A stretch of 37,396 nt of DNA from a virus, in IMG/VR virus record IMGVR_UViG_3300002242_000130, positions 1-37,396 of that record, one strand, 5' to 3'. Each line of letters begins with the position of its first letter. The stretch's first letter is position 1. The notes under the pieces were generated by a model. The model made no database searches, was not told where the DNA came from, and was given only the letters and a program-made list of their open reading frames with translations. The position numbers were made by a program, and so were the translations under genes. Positions 1 to 9,137 of the stretch are shown here, one piece after another.

Positions 1-1938
1 GAAAAATATCCTCAAGATTTCCGTGAAGAATGGTGGGATTATATAGATGAAGAATTTAAAAGAAGAGATGAAGGACACTGGTTTTATAACAATGGTAAAC
101 CTACTTATATCACTGGTACTCATTACATGTACTTGCAGTGGTCAAAGATTGATGTGGGAGCACCAGATTACAGAGAATCAAATAGATTATTCTTTATCTT
201 CTGGGAAGCTTGTAAAGCCGACACTAGGTGTTATGGGATGTGCTACCTTAAAAACAGACGATCGGGATTTTCTTTCATGTCGTCAGCTGAACTGGTTAAT
301 CAAGCAACCATATCATCCGACAGTAGATACGGGATTTTATCTAAAACTGGTGCAGATGCTAAAAAAATGTTCACAGATAAAGTTGTACCAATCTCGATTA
401 ACTATCCGTTTTTCTTCAAACCAATCCAAGATGGTATGGATCGCCCTAAAACCGAACTGGCATATAGGGTTCCGGCATCTAAACTTACACGTAGAAAGTT
501 GGAGGTTAATGAAGAACTTAGAGAACTAGAAGGATTAGACACAACAATAGATTGGAAGAATACTGGAGACAATAGCTATGATGGTGAAAAGTTGAAACTA
601 TTAGCGCATGATGAAAGCGGTAAGTGGGAGAAACCTGACAATATTAAAAACAACTGGAAAGTAACAAAAACCTGTTTAAGATTAGGTAGTAGGATTGTAG
701 GTAAGTGTATGATGGGTTCAACATCTAATGCTTTAGACAAAGGAGGACAAAACTTTAAAGATATATACACTGGTTCTAATGTTTTAAATAGAAACAAAAA
801 CGGTCAAACTAAAGAAGGTTTATATTCCCTTTTTATTCCTATGGAATGGAATTATGAAGGTTTTATAGATAAATATGGCTATCCCGTATTTGATACTCCT
901 AAAAACCCTATTAAAGGTATTGATGGTACTTTGATAAGAATAGGGGTAATTGAACATTGGGAGAATGAAGTTGAAGGATTAAAACAAGATCAAGACGGAC
1001 TTAATGAATATTATAGACAATTTCCTCGTACAGAGAAACACGCGTTTAGAGATGAAACTAAGGAATCTTTATTTAATTTGGTTAAAATATACGAGCAAAT
1101 TGATTATAATGAAGAACTAAATAATGTAGCGGAAGTTACTACTGGAAGTTTTCAATGGCAAAATGGAGTAAGAGATACTCAAGTAGAATTCATGCCTTCT
1201 CCGACAGGTAGGTTTAAAATTAGCTGGGTGCCACCTAGATCTTTACAAAATCAAGTGGTTATAAAAAATGGATTAAAATATCCTGGCAATGATCACCTTG
1301 GAGGATTTGGATGTGATAGTTACGATATTAGTGGAACAGTTGATGGTAGAGGATCAAAAGGTTCTTTACATGGTCTAACTAAATTTAGCATGGAAGACGC
1401 TCCTTCTAATAAGTTTTTTTTGCAATACATTTCTAGACCTCCAACTGCTGAAACATTTTTTGAAGATGTGTTAATGGCGTTGGTGTTTTACGGAATGCCA
1501 ATATTGGCAGAAAATAACAAACCAAGATTACTTTACTATTTAAAGCGAAGAGGATATAGAATGTTCTCTATGAATAGACCAGATAAAATATGGAATAAAC
1601 TTTCTATAACCGAGAAAGAAATTGGTGGCATTCCAAATTCAAGTCAAGATGTGATACAAGCACACGCCGCCGCAATTGAATCTTATATTGACAATTACGT
1701 AGGTTTTAAAAATGATGCATATGGTGATATGTATTTTCAAGAAACTCTAGAAGATTGGGCAAAATTTAATATAAACAATAGAACCAAGCATGATGCTTCT
1801 ATTAGTTCTGGGTTAGCTATAATGGCTTGTAATAAAAACAAGTATAAACCACTAGCTGCTAGAACAGTTAGAGAAGTAAACTTAGGAATAAAGAGATACG
1901 ACAATGATGGAATTCTTTCAAAAATAATTAATAAATGA
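1..1938 (+). CDS. terL: Terminase large subunit (5' end missing)
   Basis: This is the DNA-packaging motor ATPase/nuclease. The reading frame is open to base 1, so the N-terminus lies outside the window; a start at 127 would cut off coding sequence that reads well (for example GKPTYITGTHYMYLQW just upstream). A deviant Walker A-like segment, LKNRRSGFS (bases 250-276), stands where the ATP-binding loop is expected, in the K/RxxRxGxS style of other phage terminases. The RNase H-like nuclease half begins near GFGCDSYD (bases 1303-1326) with a probable metal-binding Asp. The end (NNRTKHDASISSGLAIMA) is typical of terminase C-termini. It overlaps the portal start by 4 bases (ATGA). The first 500 bases look somewhat richer in G/C than the rest of the gene. 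The closest style I recall is Bacteroidota and crAss-like phage terminases. The identification is strong; exact motif assignments are less so. Confidence 0.9.
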   Translation, partial: EKYPQDFREEWWDYIDEEFKRRDEGHWFYNNGKPTYITGTHYMYLQWSKIDVGAPDYRESNRLFFIFWEACKADTRCYGMCYLKNRRSGFSFMSSAELVNQATISSDSRYGILSKTGADAKKMFTDKVVPISINYPFFFKPIQDGMDRPKTELAYRVPASKLTRRKLEVNEELRELEGLDTTIDWKNTGDNSYDGEKLKLLAHDESGKWEKPDNIKNNWKVTKTCLRLGSRIVGKCMMGSTSNALDKGGQNFKDIYTGSNVLNRNKNGQTKEGLYSLFIPMEWNYEGFIDKYGYPVFDTPKNPIKGIDGTLIRIGVIEHWENEVEGLKQDQDGLNEYYRQFPRTEKHAFRDETKESLFNLVKIYEQIDYNEELNNVAEVTTGSFQWQNGVRDTQVEFMPSPTGRFKISWVPPRSLQNQVVIKNGLKYPGNDHLGGFGCDSYDISGTVDGRGSKGSLHGLTKFSMEDAPSNKFFLQYISRPPTAETFFEDVLMALVFYGMPILAENNKPRLLYYLKRRGYRMFSMNRPDKIWNKLSITEKEIGGIPNSSQDVIQAHAAAIESYIDNYVGFKNDAYGDMYFQETLEDWAKFNINNRTKHDASISSGLAIMACNKNKYKPLAARTVREVNLGIKRYDNDGILSKIINK

Positions 1939-4394
1939 TTTATACGAATACTAGAAGTTCATTTCCTGATCAGGTAGTACCTGAGGCAGAGAAAATGAGT
2001 TTAGAATATGGATTGTTAGTAGGACGAGCAATAGAAAGTGAATGGTTCAGTCAAGGATTAGGAGGAGAAAGATATTCTTTTAACTATAATATTTTTCACC
2101 AAAGAAGACTGTATTCTCGAGGAGAACAATCAGTACAAAAATATAAAGATGAACTTTCTATAAACGGAGATTTATCTTATCTAAATTTAGATTGGAAACC
2201 AGTCCCGGTTATTCCTAAATTTGTTGATATAGTAGTTAATGGGATGAGTAACAAAAACTACGAAATAAAAGCTTTTGCTCAAGACCCAGCGTCAAGACAA
2301 ACTAGAACTAAGTATGCAGAAAAAATTGCAAAAGATATTGCAACAAGAGAGTTTACTAAAGCTGTAGAAAAGTCTCTTGGTGTAGATATAAGTGAAACTA
2401 AAGGAATGGAAAATGTTCCTCAAGATGAACAAGAGTTAGAAATTCATATGCAATTAGATTATAAACAATCTATAGAAATTGCAGAAGAAGAACTAATTGA
2501 TAACGTATTAGAAAGAAATAAATATAATTTAACAAAGAATAGATTTAATAGAGATTTAGTAGTTTTAGGAATAGGTGCAGTAAAAACTAATTATAATAGA
2601 TCTAATGGAATAGTAGTAGAATATTGTGATCCAGCAAATATGGTTTGGTCATATACTGAAGATCCCAACTTTGAAGATATATATTATGTAGGAGAAGTTA
2701 AAAATATATCTTTACCAGAATTAAAGAAACAATTTCCGGATATAACTTCTCAGGAATTACAAGAAATTCAAAAATACCCTGGAACAAGAAACTATACTAG
2801 AAACTGGTCGGGAAAAGACGACAACAATACCGTTCAAGTATTATACTTTGAATATAAAACTTATGGTGATCAAGTATTTAAAATAAAACGTACTGATAGT
2901 GGTTTAGAAAAAGCAATACAAAAGCATGACTTTTTTAATCCACCACCTAGCGATAATTATGATAGAGTTTCTAGATCAATTGAAGTATTATATCATGGAG
3001 CTAAAATATTAGGTCACCCAATAATGTTAGAATGGAAAGTTGCTGAAAACATGACAAGACCATTTTCCGACCTTACTAAAGTAAACATGAATTACCAATT
3101 ATGTGCTCCACACATGTATAAAGGTAGAATTGAATCTCTAGTAGAAAGAATGATGGGATTTGCTGATATGATTCAATTGACTTCATTAAAACTTCAACAA
3201 GTATTAGCTAGGACTGTTCCAGATGGAGTTTTTGTAGATGTAGATGGATTAGCAGAAGTAGATTTAGGTAACGGAACCAACTACAACCCAGCAGAAGCAT
3301 TAAACATGTATTTCCAGACTGGTAGTATCGTAGGTAGATCTATGACGCAAGATGGTGATCTAAATCATGGTAAAGTACCTATTCAGGAATTAAATAGCTC
3401 ATCAGGACAAGCTAAAATACAGTCTCTCATACAAACATATCAATACTACCTTCAAATGATCAGAGATGTCACCGGATTGAACGAAGCGCGTGATGGTAGT
3501 ACTCCAAATGAAGAAGCTTTAGTAGGTTTACAGAAATTAGCAGCAGCTGCATCTAACACTGCTACTAAACATATATTAAACGCTAGTTTGTATTTAACAT
3601 TAAGAGCTTGTGAAAATATATCACTAAGAGTTGCAGACTGTTTAGAATTTGATTTAACAAAAGAAGCTTTGATAAATAGCATTAGTCTTTATAATGTTAA
3701 AACTTTAGAAGAAATTCAATCTCTACATTTATATGATTTTGGCATTTATCTTCAAGTAGAACCTGATGAAGAAGAAAAAGCAATGCTTGAGCAAAATATT
3801 CAAATGGCTTTACAGCAGCAGTCAATAAACTTAGAAGATGCTATTGATATTAGAGAAATAAACAACTTAAAATTAGCTAATCAATATTTAAAACTATTAA
3901 GAAAAAAGAAAGCTAAAGAGGATATGGCCAAACAAAAACAAATGATGGCTATGGAAGAGCAGAAGAATGCTAAACAGGTTCAAGCGGCTGCTACTGCTGA
4001 AATGCAAAAACAACAAGCTTTAGCACAGAGTGAACTACAAATAGAACAAGGTAAGTCACAGTTTGATATTCAAAAATTACAAGCCAAAGCTCAAATAGAT
4101 AAAGAACTAATGACTATGAAGTTTGAATTTGACAAACAGTTAAAGCAAATGGAAATAGGTGCTGCTACTACAAAGGAAGCAGAGATTGAAGATAGAAAAG
4201 ATAAACGAACTAAATTACAAGCTACACAACAAAGTGAAATGATTGCTCAAAGAAAAAATGGTGGATTACCAATGAACTTTGAAAAATCACAAGGAGATCC
4301 ATCTGAGATGGGTGGAGATCCACCTTTATTAAATACTGGTGAGGGAATGACTCCTCCACCTGGGCCAGGCGCTCCAATGATGCCGCCACAATAA
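1935..4394 (+). CDS. Portal protein
   Basis: This 819-aa protein is the likely dodecameric portal at the packaging vertex. The evidence is its place between terminase and scaffold/capsid genes, and a central region (about residues 400-570) with the polar, helix-rich look of portal stems and crowns, including VTGLNEARDGSTPNEEALVG and a following Ala-rich helix. At 819 aa it is longer than T7-type portals (about 536 aa) and closer to crAss-like portals. Residues about 655-775 form a long Gln/Lys/Met/Ala-rich predicted coiled coil, followed by a Pro/Gly-rich tail (TPPPGPGAPMMPPQ). The start overlaps the terminase stop (ATGA), which suggests translational coupling. The function rests on context plus recalled family resemblance, since no catalytic motif exists in portals. 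Confidence 0.85.
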   Translation: MIYTNTRSSFPDQVVPEAEKMSLEYGLLVGRAIESEWFSQGLGGERYSFNYNIFHQRRLYSRGEQSVQKYKDELSINGDLSYLNLDWKPVPVIPKFVDIVVNGMSNKNYEIKAFAQDPASRQTRTKYAEKIAKDIATREFTKAVEKSLGVDISETKGMENVPQDEQELEIHMQLDYKQSIEIAEEELIDNVLERNKYNLTKNRFNRDLVVLGIGAVKTNYNRSNGIVVEYCDPANMVWSYTEDPNFEDIYYVGEVKNISLPELKKQFPDITSQELQEIQKYPGTRNYTRNWSGKDDNNTVQVLYFEYKTYGDQVFKIKRTDSGLEKAIQKHDFFNPPPSDNYDRVSRSIEVLYHGAKILGHPIMLEWKVAENMTRPFSDLTKVNMNYQLCAPHMYKGRIESLVERMMGFADMIQLTSLKLQQVLARTVPDGVFVDVDGLAEVDLGNGTNYNPAEALNMYFQTGSIVGRSMTQDGDLNHGKVPIQELNSSSGQAKIQSLIQTYQYYLQMIRDVTGLNEARDGSTPNEEALVGLQKLAAAASNTATKHILNASLYLTLRACENISLRVADCLEFDLTKEALINSISLYNVKTLEEIQSLHLYDFGIYLQVEPDEEEKAMLEQNIQMALQQQSINLEDAIDIREINNLKLANQYLKLLRKKKAKEDMAKQKQMMAMEEQKNAKQVQAAATAEMQKQQALAQSELQIEQGKSQFDIQKLQAKAQIDKELMTMKFEFDKQLKQMEIGAATTKEAEIEDRKDKRTKLQATQQSEMIAQRKNGGLPMNFEKSQGDPSEMGGDPPLLNTGEGMTPPPGPGAPMMPPQ

Positions 4395-4411
4395 TTATAT
4401 AATATCATATC

Positions 4412-5569
4412 ATGGAACAAGAAAAACCAGCAGTGGATACTAAGGTAGAACCACTCAAAGTAAAAAAGAAACCTAGAAAACTAGCTGCCAAAAAACAAGA
4501 AGTAGCTAAAGTAGATTTAACTAAGAAAGAAGAAACAGATGCCGTACAAGGGGAAACAGTTGAAAGCGTGCAAAGCACAGGAGACAGCAGCGAAGAAAGC
4601 GGGAAAGATACCCAAGTGGAAGTGTCACACGAAGACAAGAATACGGAAGAACCAGAAGTAGTAGTAATAGAAGAAATAACTTCTAATGCAACTACTGAAG
4701 AAGTAGTTAAAGATATTAAAAAAGAATTAAAAGAAAAACCAGAATTACAATTACCTGAAAATGTAGAAAAACTTGTTAAGTTTATGCAAGATACAGGAGG
4801 TAACATGGAAGATTATATAAGGTTAAACGCTGATTATAGTAAAGCAGATGATTTAACTTTATTAAGAGAATATTATAAAAAATCTAAACCACATTTAGAT
4901 AAAGACGAAGTTGAATTCATGATTGATGATAAATTCGCTTATAATTCAGATGTGGATAGTGAAAAAGAAATACGTAAGCGAAAGCTTGCGATTAAAGAAG
5001 AAGTTGCGAAAGCTCAAGGCTATTTGGACAAGATGAAAAGTGATTATTACGATGAGATCAAAATGAGACCAGGTATATCACAAGATCAACAAAAAGCCAT
5101 GGACTTTTTCAACAGATATAACAAAGAACAGGAAACTGCTCAAAAGAGACGTGAGGATTTTGTTGACCGTACTAATACACATTTTTCTGATGAATTCAAA
5201 GGTTTTGATTTCAGTGTAGGAGAGAAGAAATTTAGATACAAAGTCAACAACCCTTCAGATGTTGCTAGTAAACAATCAGATATAGAAAATTTCGTTAAGA
5301 GGTTCTTAGATGAAAAAGGCGATATTGTAGACATGGCAGGCTATCACAAAGCTCTTTACGCGGCTAGAAATGCTGATTCCTTAGCTAATCACTTTTATGA
5401 ACAAGGCAAAGCAGATGCGATTCGCTCTGAATATAAAAAGTCTAAAAACATAAGTGATGGTTCAAGACCAACTAGAAGTGGAGACGCTGATATAAGGTTT
5501 AAAGGAATGAAAATTAAAGCAGTAAACGGAGTTGATAGTTCTAAGTTAAAAATTAAACGAAAAACGTAA
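4412..5569 (+). CDS. Putative scaffolding protein
   Basis: This 385-aa, highly charged protein lies directly between portal and major capsid genes, the usual place of a head scaffold. About the first 115 residues are low-complexity Lys/Glu/Thr/Val-rich (probably disordered). From about residue 115 the sequence becomes more ordered (LPENVEKLVKFMQDTGG, then several long helices) and it ends in a basic tail (SSKLKIKRKT). That layout, with an acidic disordered front, helical middle and basic end, is common in scaffolds, where the basic end contacts capsid protein. No Ser-His protease motif was evident, so a fused maturation protease is not supported. A head-morphogenesis protein of another kind remains possible. 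Confidence 0.65.
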   Translation: MEQEKPAVDTKVEPLKVKKKPRKLAAKKQEVAKVDLTKKEETDAVQGETVESVQSTGDSSEESGKDTQVEVSHEDKNTEEPEVVVIEEITSNATTEEVVKDIKKELKEKPELQLPENVEKLVKFMQDTGGNMEDYIRLNADYSKADDLTLLREYYKKSKPHLDKDEVEFMIDDKFAYNSDVDSEKEIRKRKLAIKEEVAKAQGYLDKMKSDYYDEIKMRPGISQDQQKAMDFFNRYNKEQETAQKRREDFVDRTNTHFSDEFKGFDFSVGEKKFRYKVNNPSDVASKQSDIENFVKRFLDEKGDIVDMAGYHKALYAARNADSLANHFYEQGKADAIRSEYKKSKNISDGSRPTRSGDADIRFKGMKIKAVNGVDSSKLKIKRKT

Positions 5570-5580
5570 ATTAATAAATT

Positions 5581-7029
5581 ATGAGTTTTACAGCTATGCA
5601 TGCGGGGTTACAACCGTACCCGGAGCAACAAGTATTATCAAGTAATTACCTACAATGGACAGATGTAGGTGGTGGCGGTGCAGGAACTGATTTTGCAGAT
5701 TTTGCTCAACAATACTTGCCGGAATTATACGAACAAGAAGTAGAGAGATTTGGTAACAGAACTATCTCTGGGTTCTTAAGAATGGTCGGGGCTGAGATGC
5801 CAATGACCTCAGATCAAGTAATCTGGTCTGAACAAAATAGATTACACATTGCTTATACAGACGTTTCAGAAAACGCTGGTACTTTCACAGTAAACAGTAC
5901 AGCTGATCCTTTAGCAATTAGAGTTAATAATACAATTGTAGTGTACGATCCAGTTAGTGGAGTTACATTAAAAGGTATTGTTAGTTTAATTGATGATGGA
6001 GCTGCTGGTGGTTTAGCTCCTAACGAGTTTGATGCAATTTGTTATACAACTGCTGGTGGTGGTTGGGGCGCTCTTGCTGGTGTAGCAGGACTTAGACTAT
6101 TTGTTTATGGTTCTGACTTCCAAAAAGGGACAGACGGAATGTTAGGTGCAGTTGAGCCAGTAATGACTCAATTCAATAACAAGCCTATTATCATTAAAGA
6201 TCAATACGAAGTTAATGGTTCTGACACTGCTCAAATTGGTTGGGTTGAAGTTGCAACTGAAGACGGAGCTACTGGTTTCTTATGGTATATTAAAGCTGAA
6301 TCTGAAACTAGATTGAGATATGAAGATTATCTTGAAATGGTATGTGTTGAAGGTGAAGTTGCTGCAAACCCTGCGTCAGTTGCTGCTGGTCTTTCTGGTG
6401 GTGGTACACAAGGTATGTTTGCTGCATTAGAAGACAGAGGTAACGTATACGCTGGTTTCGCTGGTGCTGCTGCTCCTGGAGCTGGTGCATTAGGTGATTT
6501 CGATCAAATCCTACAACAATTAGATAAGCAAGGTGCTATTGAAGAAAACATGCTTTTCTTAGATAGAGCTACTGCTCTTGATTTTGACGATATGATTGGC
6601 GCTCAAGCTGGTGGAGGTTATTCTTCAGTTGCTTCAGCTTCATATGGTTTATTTGACAATTCTAGTGAAATGGCATTAAACTTTGGATTTTCTGGTTTTA
6701 GAAGAGGTTCTTATGACTTCTACAAAACTGATTGGAAATATCTAAATGATGCATCTACTAGAGGAATGGTTGATAATATCAAAGGAGTTATGGTTCCTGC
6801 TGGTACATCAACTGTTTATGATCAAATGATGGGTCAAAACATTAGACGTCCTTTCTTACACGTTAGGTATAGAGCTTCACAAACTGATGATAGAAGATTA
6901 AAATCTTGGATCCTTGGTTCTGTTGGAGGAGCATACACATCTTCTTTAGATGCAATGCAAGTTCAATACTTATCAGAAAGATGTTTGTGTGTTCAAGCAG
7001 CTAACAACTTCGTATTATTTACGGCTTAA
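5581..7029 (+). CDS. Major capsid protein
   Basis: This 482-aa protein is the likely HK97-fold shell subunit. It follows the scaffold candidate by 11 bases, has the expected size, and ends with a stretch (DRRLKSWILGSVGGAYTSSL, then an AANNFVLF-type finish) that I recognise from major capsid proteins of Bacteroidota phages. The N-terminal part (PELYEQEVERFGNRTISGFL) looks like the N-arm and spine-helix region of such proteins. Gly/Ala-rich loops at about residues 260-310 could be surface insertions. The A/T-only spacer before the ATG has no Shine-Dalgarno sequence, as is usual for Bacteroidota. No terminator follows until 7447, so it is probably co-transcribed with the next small gene. Confidence 0.88.
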   Translation: MSFTAMHAGLQPYPEQQVLSSNYLQWTDVGGGGAGTDFADFAQQYLPELYEQEVERFGNRTISGFLRMVGAEMPMTSDQVIWSEQNRLHIAYTDVSENAGTFTVNSTADPLAIRVNNTIVVYDPVSGVTLKGIVSLIDDGAAGGLAPNEFDAICYTTAGGGWGALAGVAGLRLFVYGSDFQKGTDGMLGAVEPVMTQFNNKPIIIKDQYEVNGSDTAQIGWVEVATEDGATGFLWYIKAESETRLRYEDYLEMVCVEGEVAANPASVAAGLSGGGTQGMFAALEDRGNVYAGFAGAAAPGAGALGDFDQILQQLDKQGAIEENMLFLDRATALDFDDMIGAQAGGGYSSVASASYGLFDNSSEMALNFGFSGFRRGSYDFYKTDWKYLNDASTRGMVDNIKGVMVPAGTSTVYDQMMGQNIRRPFLHVRYRASQTDDRRLKSWILGSVGGAYTSSLDAMQVQYLSERCLCVQAANNFVLFTA

Positions 7030-7059
7030 TAATTATTAACATTTAAAAAATACAAAGTT

Positions 7060-7434
7060 ATGCTTATCAATTTCATAAACCCAAACACAGACACATCAGA
7101 ATTATCTGGTGGTGGGACTGTACAAACTGGTGATGTTATAGTGGATGTTGACATTCCTATATTAATCTCTGGTTACTCTGATAGTAATTCGTTATCATCG
7201 TTTGATCTTGCTATTCAAGATCCAACTGGTGGTACGGCTACAACTCTAGAGATTCAATTTGATGGCGATATGGGAGCTACGCTTCCTCAAGCTGCAATTG
7301 ATGCTCTAAACGCAATTTTAGAAGCTGGTGTGGCAGATCCATATCATATTCCAAAATTTGCTGATGTTGCTGTTCCAACTGAATACTTAGAAGCTCCAAC
7401 GCTTTATAAGATCACTGGTATAGAGATATCGTAA
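7060..7434 (+). CDS. Small capsid-associated protein candidate
   Basis: This 124-aa acidic protein has no recognised family. It lies 30 bases after the major capsid gene and just before a strong terminator, so it shares the capsid transcript and may be made in high amounts. The sequence is rich in Thr, Gly, Ser and Asp, with alternating hydrophobic residues (VIVDVDIPILISGYS) suggesting a beta-sandwich, and contains no Cys. A decoration (head-cement) protein or head fibre would fit its size, place and composition, but this is inference from context only. Confidence 0.6.
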   Translation: MLINFINPNTDTSELSGGGTVQTGDVIVDVDIPILISGYSDSNSLSSFDLAIQDPTGGTATTLEIQFDGDMGATLPQAAIDALNAILEAGVADPYHIPKFADVAVPTEYLEAPTLYKITGIEIS

Positions 7435-7446
7435 ATTACAATTAAT

Positions 7447-7474
7447 AAGACCCCTTTTATTAGGGGTCTTTTTT
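7447..7474 (+). terminator. Intrinsic terminator after capsid genes
   Basis: A perfect 8-bp inverted repeat (AAGACCCC at 7447-7454 and GGGGTCTT at 7463-7470, with an 8-base A/T loop) runs into six T's at 7469-7474. It lies 13 bases after the stop of the 124-aa gene and 23 bases before the next ATG, so it probably trims or attenuates transcription of the portal-to-capsid unit. Confidence 0.88.
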
Positions 7475-7496
7475 AACTTTTTAATTATATTATATT

Positions 7497-8267
7497 ATGT
7501 CAAAAGAAACAAAAGAATTAAAAATAGAAGATACGTGGGAAATAAAAGATAGAACTTATTATTTATTAAATAATAAAAGCCCTTTAAGTTTCACTTTACC
7601 TTCTAAACATACAAGAAGATTTCCTTTATTATATTTCGATCCCGAAACAAATACGCAAAGAGAAATTAGATATGCAACTAATCAGAACTCTGTTTTTGTA
7701 GATGAACAACAAGGGCAATGTACCATGAGACACGTTATATTTAACGATGGCGCGTTGTTTGTACCTAAAGAGAAACAAAGTCTTCAAAAGTTACTATCTT
7801 TATATCACCCATGGAAAGGGAAAAGATATGGAGAAATAGATGATGTAAAAGAAGCTGTGGAAGATTTAGATTTATTTGATATCCAATTAGAAGCTATGAA
7901 CGCTGCTAAAGGAATGGATATAGATCATGCAGAAGCTATATTAAGAGTGGAAGTTGGTTCAGATGTAAACAATCTTTCTACTAAAGAAATAAAAAGAGAT
8001 CTTAGGATATTTGCAAAAAATAATCCTAAAACCTTTTTAGCGTTAGCAAATGATGAAAATATACAGTTAAGGAATTTTGGTATAAAAGCAAGAGAAGCTG
8101 GTATAATCAAACTTTCTCAAGATCAAAAAACATTTTCATGGGGAAGTAATGGTAAGAAGCTTATGACCGTGCCATTTGATGAAAACGCGTATAGCGCTTT
8201 AGCATCGTGGTTCCAGACAGATGAAGGATTAGAAGTATATAAGTCAATAGAAAAAAAGTTTAGTTAA
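7497..8267 (+). CDS. Conserved virion-associated protein, unknown function
   Basis: This 256-aa protein has the look of a family recurring in marine and Bacteroidota phages, known to me from the pattern of its N-terminal segment (SPLSFTLPSKHTRRFPLLYF), a FVDEQQG segment, and a C-terminal GSNGKKLMTVPFDENAYSAL. The N-terminal 100 residues read as beta-rich. The middle (about 110-200) is helical (KEAVEDLDLFDIQLEAMNAA) and the end returns to a mixed fold. I know of no proven function for the family. Its place in the morphogenesis block suggests a structural or assembly role. It is the only gene bracketed by two intrinsic terminators (7447 and 8291), so its dosage may be set separately from its neighbours. 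Confidence 0.75.
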   Translation: MSKETKELKIEDTWEIKDRTYYLLNNKSPLSFTLPSKHTRRFPLLYFDPETNTQREIRYATNQNSVFVDEQQGQCTMRHVIFNDGALFVPKEKQSLQKLLSLYHPWKGKRYGEIDDVKEAVEDLDLFDIQLEAMNAAKGMDIDHAEAILRVEVGSDVNNLSTKEIKRDLRIFAKNNPKTFLALANDENIQLRNFGIKAREAGIIKLSQDQKTFSWGSNGKKLMTVPFDENAYSALASWFQTDEGLEVYKSIEKKFS

Positions 8268-8290
8268 ATACTCACTAAACATGTAATCTT

Positions 8291-8321
8291 AATAAAGGCG
8301 GCTATTATCGCCGCCTTTATT
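8291..8321 (+). terminator. Strong hairpin, probable intrinsic terminator
   Basis: A perfect 12-bp inverted repeat (AATAAAGGCGGC at 8291-8302 and GCCGCCTTTATT at 8310-8321, 7-base loop) lies in the 75-base gap after the 256-aa gene. Its GC core stands out sharply from the AT-rich surroundings. The A-flank and T-rich flank make it a possible terminator in both directions, although all nearby genes are on the + strand. Confidence 0.82.
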
Positions 8322-8342
8322 ATTTATAGTAAAACAGGAAAT

Positions 8343-9131
8343 ATGGCAATAAGTGTAGATACAGTGTACAAAACAGTACTACTAATTTTAAATAAAGAAC
8401 AAAGAGGTTTTATAACACCTGTTGAATTTAATAGTTTAGCTACTCAAGTTCAGTTAGAGATATTTGAAAAATACTTTGAAGACTTTAACCAACAATTTAG
8501 AGTAGCTCAAAACAATAGTGAATATGGTAATAGATTAGATAATCTAGATGAAAGAATGTCTATATTCAAAGATAATGTTGCTTTAAACTTTATCAATTTA
8601 TTTCCCAACACGTCTTATTACACTTTACCTAGTAGTATTTATTATATAGGAGATTTGTTTTTTCAAAACGAAGTTACAGGTAAATCTTACCTTATGGAGA
8701 GGGTAGATCCAGGTCAAGCACTACTTCGTAACAATTCTAACTATACTAAACCTTCAGCTATAAATCCTATATATACCCAACAAGGTGGATATAGCGGTGG
8801 ATCAAGTCCTGGTTCACCTAGAATAGATATATATGGACCTGATAATGGTGTTTTAAATTTAAATTCAGTTCGGGCTTTATGTATTAGAAAACCTCAAGAT
8901 CCTGTTTGGGCTTACACAGTTGGAACTTTAGGACAATATGAATACTCACCTATACCAGGAGGTACAGTTATACCAACAACTGGTCCCGTAGATTTTGATC
9001 TTCACGTAGAAGAACAAACTGATGTTATTATTCAAATATTAATGTATGCTGGAGTAGTAATTAGAGATCCACAAATAGTACAAAGTGCAGCTCAAATGGT
9101 TCAACAAGAAAATATAAACGAAAAAAGTTAA
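8343..9131 (+). CDS. Ring/adaptor-like head-tail connector protein
   Basis: This 262-aa protein resembles a common phage family whose N-terminus pairs ISVDTVYKTVLLILNKEQRG with a TPVEFNSLATQVQLEIFEKY helix. I recall this family from crAss-like and marine Bacteroidota phages, where it lies in the neck or ring region. Residues 1-60 are helical, followed by a beta-rich part with an inserted Gly/Ser/Pro loop at about 148-158. By order (after capsid genes and before a second ring-like gene and the large tail genes) it probably forms part of the ring below the portal. It starts 21 bases after a strong hairpin, with a weak AGGA-like leader, the nearest thing to a Shine-Dalgarno sequence among the + strand genes. 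Confidence 0.65.
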   Translation: MAISVDTVYKTVLLILNKEQRGFITPVEFNSLATQVQLEIFEKYFEDFNQQFRVAQNNSEYGNRLDNLDERMSIFKDNVALNFINLFPNTSYYTLPSSIYYIGDLFFQNEVTGKSYLMERVDPGQALLRNNSNYTKPSAINPIYTQQGGYSGGSSPGSPRIDIYGPDNGVLNLNSVRALCIRKPQDPVWAYTVGTLGQYEYSPIPGGTVIPTTGPVDFDLHVEEQTDVIIQILMYAGVVIRDPQIVQSAAQMVQQENINEKS

Positions 9132-9137
9132 TAAACT

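Noticed and set aside
47-529. 160-aa frame overlapping the terminase
   Set aside because: It lies wholly in the coding region of the terminase, whose own frame is open from base 1 and reads as a known family.
4405-4806. Antisense 133-aa Ser/Thr-rich reading frame
   Set aside because: It is the mirror of the Lys/Glu-rich, low-complexity start of the scaffold gene and has no family-like pattern or separate signals.
4412-5569. Fused head-maturation protease in the scaffold candidate
   Set aside because: No Ser/His catalytic pattern of ClpP-like or herpesvirus-type prohead proteases was seen; the ordered half is helical and charged.
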